Shown one piece after another: positions 37,381 through 46,052 of a DNA stretch of 55,009 bases (positions within the stretch are counted from its first letter, which is position 1; every line of letters starts with the position of its first letter). The DNA is taken from the NCBI GenBank assembly GCA_016707685.1, contig JADJHE010000028.1:1-55009 (forward strand). Reading direction: 5' to 3'. A model generated the notes under the pieces. The model had not been told where the DNA came from. It did not search any database and saw only the letters and a list, made by a program, of their open reading frames with translations. This stretch comes from Bacteroidota bacterium (GTDB taxonomy: Bacteria; Bacteroidota; Bacteroidia; 2-12-FULL-35-15). Position numbers and translations under genes: made by a program.

Positions 37381-39378
37381 TTACTGAACAATAATTTTTT
37401 CGGTTTTATAATAGCCATTATCGTTTTTAATTTCAACATAATAAACTCCTTTTGACTGATTTGTTAAATTGATATTTAATAAATTTTCAGTCATTGACAA
37501 ATTAGAGACAAGATTTCCGAGTATATCATAAAGTTTAATCTGAAAGGCACTATTTTCATTTGAATTCGATTCTATCGAAAATATTCCATTGGAAGGATTT
37601 GGAATAATTTTAATTTCAATGGAATTGTTTTTATTTACAATAGTATTTTCCGCAGTTAAAACATTTTCTTCTCTAATATATTGAGGAACTGTTGATGGGT
37701 AATTTGCAAAGGTAGTGTTGCCTGCATAGGCTACAGCATTATTATTTGTTGTATTTGTTGTTGATACACTTCTATATTCGCCATCAGTGGCACATTCAAA
37801 TGGATCTATATATGCATGAAAATTGGCACCAGCCACAACATGGAAGTCTGGGCCAAAATGTATCGATTTTCCTGCTCTGTATGTAGCATCTGCATTAGAA
37901 TTAACCGTATTCGTTGCTTCAATTGTATTGAATGCTTCTATTGTTAATGGGTTAGCAGTAGTGCCCATTAAAGGATTTCCTATTGGAATTGGAAATGTAA
38001 TTCTACTATCCATAAAATTTACGTAAGGAATTGTGCTTGGATTAATGATATTGTAGAGATTATAATAAAGCATATAATCAATTCCATTGTATTCTCCATC
38101 TGCTGATCCACCATTTCGTTCGTCAGGATTTCTTAACCGATTGGATGAGGACCATTCAAAGGTTGAACAGGCTCCTCCTGAATTCCAAAAACATGAAGGT
38201 CCTTCGCAAGGAGCGCTATTAATTATATTTTCATAAAATGATTCAAGTATACTATTACCACCCCCATGCAATACTTGTCTTAAAAGAGGAACATGTTGCC
38301 AATCTCCTGCTATACATGCGCTTTCAACATAAGTACGTGTTTGGTTAACATAAGGTGGAATGTTAACATCAGACCACCATGAATGTCCAATAGTTGCAAG
38401 GAGCGCAGGTTTGTATGCATCGTATGAAAATGTTGCATAAATAGGAACTCCTAGTCGTAATAGATTCCATACCGTTGCTTCCGATTTACTATAAGTGTCA
38501 TGGTAACCATCGCAACCTCTTATTGGTAAAATGTTGGGAGGGGAAGTAAAAGGACTAAAAGTATTCATGGAAAATTGATTTTCGATATAACATGCAGCTT
38601 CAGCAGCACCATAAGAAAGTTCTTTTACTTGATGCCCTCTGAATACAATATTATTGGTAACAGGGTTCTTTATTTCCCAGTTCTTTGACTTAAGGTAGTT
38701 AATTATTCTAGCAGTTATATCGATAGCTTCTTGCCTAAGATCTGTATTATGTGTTATCTCATTCACCTCAAAGTTTTGGTAATTTGTGCCTGGATCTACA
38801 AATTTACTTACCAATGAAAAGCCCATAAATAAACTCCAAACCTGATCATGGCTCATTTCCTTATCCCTAGTATTTCCATACCAAGGCGGGGCATAATCGG
38901 AATAAATTGTGTCAAGATGTTTGTTTGATGTTGTTCCATTTGCTAATCTTGGATGATCTGTAATAAAGGTTGAAGGCACATCGTCTCGAATAAAAAAACC
39001 GTTTTGTGAATTAGTCCCTCCAAAAGCGGATTCTGCATTATAATCTAGTCGATTAAATGTCTTTAATGCATAAAACAACTCTTGTATTGTTGTATCTGTG
39101 GGTTGGTTGTTTCGTTTTAAAAGTTCATATTCTGTTGCAAGTAAACTCATATATTCTGCCAAAACAATTGTTCCATCGCCCCATCGTCCAACTGGTGAAT
39201 TGTTTTCGAATCTTTCATTCATAGGGATAGAGCAACCTTTACAATCACCTTTTACCATGAAATCATTTAAAAGTCGGTAATGATAAAACCAGTATTTTTT
39301 ATGATTTAAAAAATCCGTCTGACTGTGGGATGCAAATGGCAATAATATCAATAATAAATAGGAAAATTTCAATTTCAT
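37381..39378 (-). CDS. Secreted T9SS cargo with 3-coathanger-stack and C-terminal sorting domain
   Basis: 665 residues. Signal peptide MKLKFSYLLLILLPFASHS. The central 400 residues are rich in Trp, Tyr and Asn (HKKYWFYHYRLLNDFMVKGD, EYMSLLATEYELLKRNN, DHPRLANGTTSNKHLDTIYS), suggesting a helical carbohydrate-active or hydrolase-like fold; I do not recognise the family. Then a 3-coathanger-stack repeat (YRAGKSIHFGPDFHVVAGAN) and a type A sorting tail (IIPNPSNGIFSIE ... GVYYVEIKNDNGYYKTEKII). Probably passes the outer membrane by T9SS and is attached to the surface. The start overlaps the stop of the upstream lipoprotein (ATGA). Confidence 0.87.
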   Translation of the reverse strand: MKLKFSYLLLILLPFASHSQTDFLNHKKYWFYHYRLLNDFMVKGDCKGCSIPMNERFENNSPVGRWGDGTIVLAEYMSLLATEYELLKRNNQPTDTTIQELFYALKTFNRLDYNAESAFGGTNSQNGFFIRDDVPSTFITDHPRLANGTTSNKHLDTIYSDYAPPWYGNTRDKEMSHDQVWSLFMGFSLVSKFVDPGTNYQNFEVNEITHNTDLRQEAIDITARIINYLKSKNWEIKNPVTNNIVFRGHQVKELSYGAAEAACYIENQFSMNTFSPFTSPPNILPIRGCDGYHDTYSKSEATVWNLLRLGVPIYATFSYDAYKPALLATIGHSWWSDVNIPPYVNQTRTYVESACIAGDWQHVPLLRQVLHGGGNSILESFYENIINSAPCEGPSCFWNSGGACSTFEWSSSNRLRNPDERNGGSADGEYNGIDYMLYYNLYNIINPSTIPYVNFMDSRITFPIPIGNPLMGTTANPLTIEAFNTIEATNTVNSNADATYRAGKSIHFGPDFHVVAGANFHAYIDPFECATDGEYRSVSTTNTTNNNAVAYAGNTTFANYPSTVPQYIREENVLTAENTIVNKNNSIEIKIIPNPSNGIFSIESNSNENSAFQIKLYDILGNLVSNLSMTENLLNINLTNQSKGVYYVEIKNDNGYYKTEKIIVQ

Positions 39379-39845
39379 TTTTGCTTATATTTTACGTAAA
39401 AAGTTCTGCTTTCAAATGTGCTTTCTAACCACATTTCTTTTTCTGTTAAACGTTTTATATACCATATTACCTCTTCTCCAGTGGCAAGTGCTCCAATAGT
39501 AGGGATATTAACGTTCGTTGCTCCAACAGTTACAATGTATGTTTTGTCAGATGATATTCCCCAAAAACCATCAACAATATGTCCGTTTAAATATGAATGA
39601 AAAATATATTTTCTCCCATCCTTGTATTTGCTGAATGAATAATAGCCATAGGTTTGACTATTCCTAAAATAATCAGTTGAATCATATCCATTTATACCTA
39701 AGTATTCAATATCCCATTCCCCCACAACTCGATGCTCTTTTGAATAGAGGCTAATGCAGGGCCCTTCTTCGTATTTTTTACAAGTAGTAAATAATAGGAT
39801 AGCAAGTACTCCAATTATAAAGAGTTTATTTTTTTTGTAATTCAT
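39375..39845 (-). CDS. Small lipoprotein, copy A of a duplicated pair
   Basis: 156 residues. Signal peptide MNYKKNKLFIIGVLAILLF with lipobox cysteine in TTCKKYEEGP. Mature domain nearly matches that of the lipoprotein at 36851-37312 (same CKKYEEGP start and ending FYVKYKQK). Its start lies 20 bases inside the fibre-like gene and its stop overlaps the T9SS cargo start, so the three are one translationally coupled operon. It may anchor or chaperone the cargo at the outer membrane; inference. Confidence 0.87.
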   Translation of the reverse strand: MNYKKNKLFIIGVLAILLFTTCKKYEEGPCISLYSKEHRVVGEWDIEYLGINGYDSTDYFRNSQTYGYYSFSKYKDGRKYIFHSYLNGHIVDGFWGISSDKTYIVTVGATNVNIPTIGALATGEEVIWYIKRLTEKEMWLESTFESRTFYVKYKQK

Positions 39846-41442
39846 TTATCTGTGTTTTTTGAATATCAACTGTATTTTTTAAATCTTCTAATTTTTTATT
39901 AAGGTCTATAATATAAAGCGTTAGTTCTTCTATTTTTTGTAATTGAATTTCACTCATTTCACCAAGTGTTATCCCTTTTTCTTGTTTAACTTCTGCAGCA
40001 CTTGGAACCCCAGGTAAATGCTTGTTCGTATTTATATACAATTCTACTTCTTTTAAAGATTTTAAATTGTAATTTTTTTCAAAAACAAAATCTGGATGTA
40101 GAAATGGATCTAATGAAACCTTAATGTCTCTTGCAAATACATGTCCATCACCAAAAACCACAAAGTTTTCGGTATATACACCATTACCATTTGCTACCAC
40201 AAAGGCTTTTCTAGAGTCAGAATCTACTTGACTGATTATATTTGCTATTTCAGCTGTTGTTGATGTATTGATAAACGATGATGCAACTAGTAAACCAGGC
40301 GTAGCTGTATTATTATTGTTCCTAATTTCGATTTTAGCAGATGGGGCGTTCGTTCCAATTCCAACACGGTCATAAAAAATAGAGTTTCCAATTACTTCAA
40401 AAGTATTTCGAACTTTTGCATTTCCATTAACATCCAATAATTCATCAGGTGTACCTGTTCCGATGCCTACTTTACCATCTTTTTTTACAGTCATTCTTAA
40501 TGCATTATTTGTTTTGATTCTAAAATCAAAATTTTCAATAGTTCCAATCCATCTGTTATCATTTGTTACGTGATTTCCATAAGTCTGCCAAGTGAATGGA
40601 ATAATTATAGGCTCAGGACAATTTGGACTGTTAGGGTCGTAGTTTATTTCTAAATTGCTATTCATTTGAACTAAATCACCATCTGGTTCTAGTCCAATAA
40701 GATTAAGACAAGGACTCAGTGCTACTGTGGCAGATGAAATATTAATAGTGCCTGCCTTTAAATTGCCATTAACCTTTACATCGCCAATAACTTGTAATTT
40801 GCTGTCTAATTTCACATCATTTTTAAAGTTGCTAAAACCATAAACGGCTTTAGTACTATCCATTTTTATTGAATCGGCATTGATTGCAGCAGTTTTAACT
40901 TCTGTATTTGCATTTACTTTGTCAGTGATTATTATGCCTCCACCAACGTAAAGATTGTTTGAAATTCGAGCATCGCCAATTACATCTAAGTTTACCAAGG
41001 GATTAGTGGTTCCAATTCCTACTTTACCATTTAAATAATAAATGTCGCTACCATTTTGTTGCCAACTTAGGTTTGGTAAATTTGGCAATACGCCCCAAGT
41101 GCCATTAGCATATAATACTTCATTGCTATTTCCACTAAATACCAATGGCTGTATTTTACCATTGTTGTCAAATGTTACTATTCCTGTTCCTAGGTTATCA
41201 AGTGATTTAATTATAAGGTTGCCATTTGCTTTTATTTTAAATGCAGTTGTATTATTAGTTTTGAAAATTAAATCTTCATTATTCGTTGTACCTATAAAAT
41301 CTCCAGTTGTTGTATTGTTACCATTAGTGGCCCATTTTTGACCAGTTTGAGAATATGAATCAATAATGAATAACAAATTGATTACGACTAAAAATGAAGT
41401 TTTGAATAGAAAAGATTTATTTGAAAATAATGTTGCTTTCAT
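39826..41442 (-). CDS. Tail-fibre-like repetitive surface protein
   Basis: 538 residues from the start at 41442 (MKATLFSNKSFLFKTSFLV, signal peptide ending in DSYSQ); an in-frame ATG at 41478 is less suitable because it lies in the promoter. The body has repeated GKVGIGTTNPLVNLDVIGDA and GKVGIGTGTPDELLDVNGNA units, a beta-helical/fibre pattern found in Bacteroidota tail-fibre domain proteins, and ends in a coiled coil (LQKIEELTLYIIDLNKKLE) after NTNKHLPGVPSAAEVKQ, the typical C-terminal region of the group. Probably extracellular. First gene of the exported-protein operon. Confidence 0.85.
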   Translation of the reverse strand: MKATLFSNKSFLFKTSFLVVINLLFIIDSYSQTGQKWATNGNNTTTGDFIGTTNNEDLIFKTNNTTAFKIKANGNLIIKSLDNLGTGIVTFDNNGKIQPLVFSGNSNEVLYANGTWGVLPNLPNLSWQQNGSDIYYLNGKVGIGTTNPLVNLDVIGDARISNNLYVGGGIIITDKVNANTEVKTAAINADSIKMDSTKAVYGFSNFKNDVKLDSKLQVIGDVKVNGNLKAGTINISSATVALSPCLNLIGLEPDGDLVQMNSNLEINYDPNSPNCPEPIIIPFTWQTYGNHVTNDNRWIGTIENFDFRIKTNNALRMTVKKDGKVGIGTGTPDELLDVNGNAKVRNTFEVIGNSIFYDRVGIGTNAPSAKIEIRNNNNTATPGLLVASSFINTSTTAEIANIISQVDSDSRKAFVVANGNGVYTENFVVFGDGHVFARDIKVSLDPFLHPDFVFEKNYNLKSLKEVELYINTNKHLPGVPSAAEVKQEKGITLGEMSEIQLQKIEELTLYIIDLNKKLEDLKNTVDIQKTQINELQKK

Positions 41443-41475
41443 TGAATCTAATTTAGAGTTAATACTTAAGTTTGA

Positions 41476-41506
41476 CAAACATAAAACAATCTTTTAAAAA
41501 AACAAA
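41476..41506 (-). promoter_or_regulatory. Consensus promoter of the exported-protein operon
   Basis: Minus strand TTTG (41506-41503), 19 bases, TATGTTTG (41483-41476), a full TTTG-N19-TAnnTTTG match. Transcript start near 41471, leader about 29 bases. Confidence 0.8.
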
Positions 41507-41568
41507 TGATGTGTAAGAAAATAGAATAGTTTGTTAGAAATGCTTATTTTTACATAGACACACAAGCA

Positions 41569-42975
41569 ATGACTTTTTTCGACAGGAAATATTATCCTTA
41601 TCTTTTACTTTTTGCAGTAGTACTCATTTCTCGTTTACCATTCCTATTTGCTGGTTATGGTATTGAAGAGGATTCATGGGCCATTGCTATTTCTACCTAT
41701 TTAACTAAAACAACGGGTATTGTCGAACCTTCTCGTTTGCCTGGTCATCCCATTCATGAATTCCCATTGGTATGGACTTGGAGCCTGGGTCATATTTGGT
41801 TTAATTTTTTATCCGCATTTTTTAGTGCTATTGGTGCTTTGTTTTTTGCATTGATATTAAAACATTTTCAGTTCAAACATTATTTCATTGCGGCTCTTGC
41901 ATTCGCATTTATTCCCGTTTATTTTATAAGTAGCACTTATACTATTGATTTTGTTTGGTCCCAAGCATTTGTTTTAATTGCCTTGTATTTATTGTTAAAA
42001 GAACAATTAGTGATTGCTGGTGCTTTTCTTGGTTTAGCAGTTGGTTGTCGTATTACCAGTGGTGCCATGTTGTTGCCGTTCATGATTATTGTTTGGAAAC
42101 AAAACAATTTAAAACAAAACATCATCAGCTTATTTAAGTTAGGAGTTCCTATGACACTCATTGGTGTTGGCGCATTCATTCCCATCATGCTGCAATATGG
42201 AAAAGGATTTTTTATGTATTACGATCAATTTCCATATCCATCCTTTGCAAAATTTATTTACAAATACAGTTTTGGTGTTTTTGGCTTTGTTGGATTAGCA
42301 GCCATTACAGCAGCTAAATATTGGATTTTCAAAAATAGAAAAACCTTAATTACTGGCGAACTGTTCGAAAAAGGAATCGACCGAAAAGTAATTATTGCTA
42401 GTTATGTAGTCGTGATTTTGTATACCATTTCCTACATCCGTTTGCCACAAAAATCGGGATACATGATTCCAATTTTGCCATTTGTAATTCTGTTGTTTGG
42501 TTATTATTTGGATTCCAAACGATTCAATTTATTAGCATTTGCATTCATCGTTTCATCATTTGTATGCAGCATTAATTTAACCGATAAAATTCGTGGTGCC
42601 GAATATTCTAAATTGGCAATTAAAACAACGGTATCGGGACAAGAACTATTTTTTGATGTGCTGTCGGGACCTATCTTTTCGGATTATTCCAAACGTAAAC
42701 AAAAATTAAAGTACACCGATTCGGTAATTGAAAGTGTACGTGGTATTACTAAAAAAACAGTTGTTATTGCTGGTTGGTGGTACAACGAATTGGAAGTAAA
42801 AATGCTAACTCGAAAGCGTAGCAAAGTGGTGAAATACGAAGCCTACATTGATGAACAAAAAATAAACGAATACATTGCCGCAGGTTATAAAATCATGTAT
42901 TTGCCCGAACAAAACAAGTACAACGATTTGATGTATAAAATGGAAGTGACGGATAAATTGGCGGTTCCGTTTTGA
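41569..42975 (+). CDS. Polytopic membrane protein, possible GT-C-type glycosyltransferase
   Basis: 468 residues, about ten hydrophobic segments (YPYLLLFAVVLISRLPFLF, LFFALILKHFQFKHYFIA, VFGFVGLAAITAAKYW and others) and a soluble C-terminal end. After the first membrane segment comes FAGYGIEEDSWAIA, an acidic ED motif in the first outer loop as in GT-C glycosyltransferases that use lipid-linked sugars. No exact family recognised. The end of the gene is followed by a repeat cluster. Confidence 0.65.
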   Translation: MTFFDRKYYPYLLLFAVVLISRLPFLFAGYGIEEDSWAIAISTYLTKTTGIVEPSRLPGHPIHEFPLVWTWSLGHIWFNFLSAFFSAIGALFFALILKHFQFKHYFIAALAFAFIPVYFISSTYTIDFVWSQAFVLIALYLLLKEQLVIAGAFLGLAVGCRITSGAMLLPFMIIVWKQNNLKQNIISLFKLGVPMTLIGVGAFIPIMLQYGKGFFMYYDQFPYPSFAKFIYKYSFGVFGFVGLAAITAAKYWIFKNRKTLITGELFEKGIDRKVIIASYVVVILYTISYIRLPQKSGYMIPILPFVILLFGYYLDSKRFNLLAFAFIVSSFVCSINLTDKIRGAEYSKLAIKTTVSGQELFFDVLSGPIFSDYSKRKQKLKYTDSVIESVRGITKKTVVIAGWWYNELEVKMLTRKRSKVVKYEAYIDEQKINEYIAAGYKIMYLPEQNKYNDLMYKMEVTDKLAVPF

Positions 42976-43023
42976 TGGCATAGATAAAAGATGTAAGACA
43001 TAAGATTCAAGACAAAAAAAATC

Positions 43024-43191
43024 AACACAGAGGAGCAGAGGAAAAGAGTTGCACAGAGAAAAGGATTCACCACTAAGTCACAAAGGACACAGAGAGCTTA
43101 AGAGAAAAATCAAGACGGAGGAGAGAAGAACACGATGTTCACAGGGAATATTTTTACGAAGCTTGTCATTCTGAGTGAAACGAAGAATCTC
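43024..43191 (+). repeat. Bacteroidota intergenic repeat cluster (left arm of inverted pair)
   Basis: Degenerate copies of ACACAGAGGA, CACCACTAAGTCACAAAGGACACAG-type sequence, then GTCATTCTGAGTGAAACG at 43165 onwards. The reverse complement of both parts occurs at 45096-45490, so this is one arm of an inverted pair around two genes. No ORF and no tRNA seen; the interval 42976-43231 holds nothing else that I can identify. Confidence 0.75.
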
Positions 43192-43231
43192 ATTTTAAGA
43201 ATAAAATTTTAATAGAATAAAAATAAATTCA

Positions 43232-44461
43232 ATGAAAAAAATTACACAATCATTATTGCTGGCAGCCTTTGTAGTTTCAACGGCAGCTGCACAGGATAAA
43301 AAAGACAAAGCCATTTTTAAAGAACGTAATCTTGGTTTTTACGAGCAAATTAAAAAAGGCAATGAAGCATTCAATGCTCCTAAAACCACCACACCAATGG
43401 TGTTTAAAATGGATTATTCTACCGTTGATCTTCCTAAATCGGCAGCAGAATTTAAAACCGTATTTGCTCAAAAGCCCGAATCGCAAGGTGAAACAAATAC
43501 GTGCTGGTGTTTTTCTACTACTTCTTTTTATGAATCGGAAATAAAACGTTTGTCGAATGTAGATGTGCAATTATCCGAATTGTATACCGTGTATTGGGAA
43601 ACTATAGAGAAAGCAAAATTGTTTGTGAGCACACGTGGTACCTCTGCATTTGATGAAGGATCAGAAACCAATGCTGTGGCACGAATGATGAAAACCTATG
43701 GTGTTGTTCCTTTGGAATTTTACAATGGAATGAAAGCGGGTCAGCCTTTTCACGATCACAAAAAAATGTTTGAAGAATTGAGAGCGTATTTGGATGGTGT
43801 TAAAAAATCAACGGCTTGGAATACCGATGCAGTGGTTGGAACAGTAAAGTCAATTCTAAATCATTACATCGGTGAGCCTCCTGTAACCGTTACAGTTGCT
43901 GGTAAAAAAATGACACCACAAGAGTATCTTAAAAATGTGACCAAATTAAATTTAGATGATTATGTTGATTTTATGTCATTGATGGAAAAACCATTTTGGA
44001 CACAAGCCGAATACAAAGTGCCCGACAATTGGTGGCATTCAGCTGATTATTACAATGTGCCTGTTGTAGATTTTATGAGCATCATTAAAAATGCAATTAA
44101 AAATGGTTATTCCATTTCTATTGGTGGCGATGTGTCTGAAAGTGGTGTGGATAGTAAATACGGAGCATGCATGGTTCCTTCTTACGATGTGCCTTCGGCA
44201 TACATCGATGACTATGCACGTCAGTTACGTTTTACAAATGGATCAACAACCGATGATCATGCAATGCATTTAGTAGGATATGTAGAGCGTGCAAATGGAA
44301 TGTGGTTTTTAATAAAAGATTCAGGTTCGGGCGGACATACCAATGCATCGGCTCCAGGATATTGGTACATGCACGAAGATTATGTAAAATTAAAAATGAT
44401 GTCGATTACCTTGCATAAGGATGCTGTGAAAGAAGTGTTAGTAAAATTCCCAAAGAAGTAA
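43232..44461 (+). CDS. Papain-like (C1) cysteine peptidase, exported
   Basis: 409 residues of the bleomycin-hydrolase/PepC-like branch. Signal peptide MKKITQSLLLAAFVVSTAAAQ. Active-site Cys in SQGETNTCWCFSTTSFYESE, His in DDHAMHLVGYVE, and the third site FLIKDSGSGG; the KDSG form instead of KNSWG is, as far as I recall, usual in this Bacteroidota subfamily. Probably periplasmic aminopeptidase/endopeptidase. Flanked on both sides, together with the SRPBCC gene, by inverted repeat clusters. Confidence 0.9.
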   Translation: MKKITQSLLLAAFVVSTAAAQDKKDKAIFKERNLGFYEQIKKGNEAFNAPKTTTPMVFKMDYSTVDLPKSAAEFKTVFAQKPESQGETNTCWCFSTTSFYESEIKRLSNVDVQLSELYTVYWETIEKAKLFVSTRGTSAFDEGSETNAVARMMKTYGVVPLEFYNGMKAGQPFHDHKKMFEELRAYLDGVKKSTAWNTDAVVGTVKSILNHYIGEPPVTVTVAGKKMTPQEYLKNVTKLNLDDYVDFMSLMEKPFWTQAEYKVPDNWWHSADYYNVPVVDFMSIIKNAIKNGYSISIGGDVSESGVDSKYGACMVPSYDVPSAYIDDYARQLRFTNGSTTDDHAMHLVGYVERANGMWFLIKDSGSGGHTNASAPGYWYMHEDYVKLKMMSITLHKDAVKEVLVKFPKK

Positions 44462-44526
44462 TTAACAATTGTATAACCTATTTTTAATATTACTAAATTT
44501 ACTTCCGTAATACTAAAAAAAGAAAC

Positions 44527-44928
44527 ATGCCTACGATACAACAAACTTATGAAATGAATGCTACTCCAGAGGAAGTGTTTGAAGCACTTGTAAACCCTGA
44601 AATTATTCAGTTGTGGAGTGAGGACGAAGCAAAGATGAGTGATCAAGTGGGTGGAACGTTTATGCTTTGGGGCGGACAAATGTTCGGAAAGAATTTGGAA
44701 GTAGTAAAAAATAAAAAATTAGTACAAGAGTGGTGTTACGACCAGTGGGATGCAGATGCTCCTTCTAAAGTAACCATGATTATAAAAGCAAAAGGCAAAA
44801 AATCAATTGTTGAATTACTACACGAAGATGTTCCTGAGAAATCAGTAAAAAGCATCACCGAAGGTTGGAATGATTATTACCTCGGAGCAATGCAAGACAT
44901 GTTCGAAAATGCTAAATTGAAAAAATAA
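44527..44928 (+). CDS. SRPBCC (AHSA1/START-like) domain protein
   Basis: 133 residues, one SRPBCC ligand-binding domain: QTYEMNATPEEVFEALVNPE, the conserved QLWS, GGTFMLWGGQMFGKNLEVVK and C-terminal ITEGWNDYYLGAMQDMFENA. Members bind hydrophobic ligands or assist as AHA1-like factors; no specific ligand can be named. Has its own strong terminator. Confidence 0.88.
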   Translation: MPTIQQTYEMNATPEEVFEALVNPEIIQLWSEDEAKMSDQVGGTFMLWGGQMFGKNLEVVKNKKLVQEWCYDQWDADAPSKVTMIIKAKGKKSIVELLHEDVPEKSVKSITEGWNDYYLGAMQDMFENAKLKK

Positions 44929-44933
44929 AAAAT

Positions 44934-44961
44934 CGCCCTTCTAACCAAGGGCGTTTTTTTT
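44934..44961 (+). terminator. Intrinsic terminator of the SRPBCC gene
   Basis: Stem CGCCCTT/AAGGGCG with a 6-base loop and a T8 tract. Confidence 0.92.
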
Positions 44962-45490
44962 ATCCTCTGTGAAACTCCGTGCTCTCTTTTCCTTCGTGTT
45001 GAAAATAAAAATAAATAAGTTTCGTCCCTACGGGACTTAAAGATCATAGTCTACACTACTTTACCAATAGCACATCCCTACGGGATTAAAAAAAAGAGAT
45101 TCTTCGCTACTCTCAGAATGACAAGCTTCGCAAAAGATTCTTAGTGTTCTCCGGGCCTTTGTAGTAAATGTTTTTTCTCCGTGAACCTCCGTGTTCTCTT
45201 TTCCTCCGTGTTGAACCTCTTTTTTTCTAACGTTCTTAGTGTTCTCTCCGTGCCTAAGTGGTAAATCCTTTTCTCCGTGAAACTCCGTGTTCTCTTTTCC
45301 TCCGTGTTGAACCTCTTTTTTTCTAACGTTCTCAGTGTCCTTTGTGCCTTAGTGGTAAATGTTTTTTCTCCGTGAACCTCTGTATACTCTCTTCCCTCTG
45401 TGTTGAAGTTTGTTCCTCTGTGTTGAACTACTTTTTTCTAAAGACCTTAGTGTTCTCCGTGCCTTAGTGGTATATACTTTTCTCTCTGTT
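44962..45490 (+). repeat. Tandem intergenic repeat cluster (right arm of inverted pair)
   Basis: About 530 bases without a gene. Contains two palindromes with the core CCCTACGGG (45024-45036, 45074-45086), then GAGATTCTTCGCTAC (45096-45130 overall, inverse of 43157-43191), then four tandem units of about 95-117 bases beginning near 45141, 45237, 45331 and 45448. Each unit has GTGTTCTCCGTGCC, GTGGTAAATG and TCTCCGTGAACCTCCGTG-type words. They are reverse complements of the cluster at 43024-43191. Too variable and too long in period to be CRISPR. Confidence 0.8.
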
Positions 45491-45522
45491 GAAACTTCAA
45501 ATTTTATCTTTAAATTCGTTTT

Positions 45523-45987
45523 ATGAAAAAAATCCTTTACACCTTTCTATTTATTTCCTTTTTGTTTGCTTGTAATAGCAACGAACCAACAATGGATTCT
45601 TTCAAATGGTTAGAAGGAAATTGGAAAGGAACAATGGGTGATACCGCTTACTTGTTCGAAAAGTGGAACAATCCCGATGGCAAGCAATGGAAAGGACTAG
45701 GGGGGATGGTAATAAATGGTGATACTGTTTTTTGTGAAAAAATTGCCATTCATCAAAAAGCAGATGGATTGTATTATGGTGCCGAAACAGTTGAAAACAA
45801 AGATGAAGTTCATTTTAAATACATCGGTACGCAAAACGATTCAGTCATTTTCGAAAACAAAGCCCACGATTTTCCACAACAAATTGTCTATTATTACAAA
45901 ACTCCCAATCACCTGTATGCACATGTTGTTGGGACTCAAAATGGAAAATACCGAAAGGAAATTTTTGAGTTTGACCGCGAACCCTAA
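45523..45987 (+). CDS. Small lipoprotein, DUF6265-like
   Basis: 154 residues. Lipoprotein signal MKKILYTFLFISFLFACNSN. Mature domain: FKWLEGNWKGTMGDTAYLFE, KIAIHQKADGLYYGAE, FENKAHDFPQQIVYY and NGKYRKEIFEF, the pattern I associate with DUF6265 (lipocalin-like, function unknown). Starts right after the repeat cluster. Confidence 0.8.
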   Translation: MKKILYTFLFISFLFACNSNEPTMDSFKWLEGNWKGTMGDTAYLFEKWNNPDGKQWKGLGGMVINGDTVFCEKIAIHQKADGLYYGAETVENKDEVHFKYIGTQNDSVIFENKAHDFPQQIVYYYKTPNHLYAHVVGTQNGKYRKEIFEFDREP

Positions 45988-46052
45988 AATTGATAAGTAT
46001 TTATAGGATAATAAATGCCATTTTCTTAAATTTATATCCTATATCGTTTATC

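Noticed and set aside
44290..44340. Missing catalytic Asn in the C1 protease (KDSG instead of KNSWG)
   Set aside because: As far as I recall this is the usual form in the Bacteroidota subfamily, so not evidence of inactivation.
44962..45490. CRISPR array
   Set aside because: Units are about 95-117 bases, similar throughout their length, no short identical repeats with unique spacers and no cas genes.
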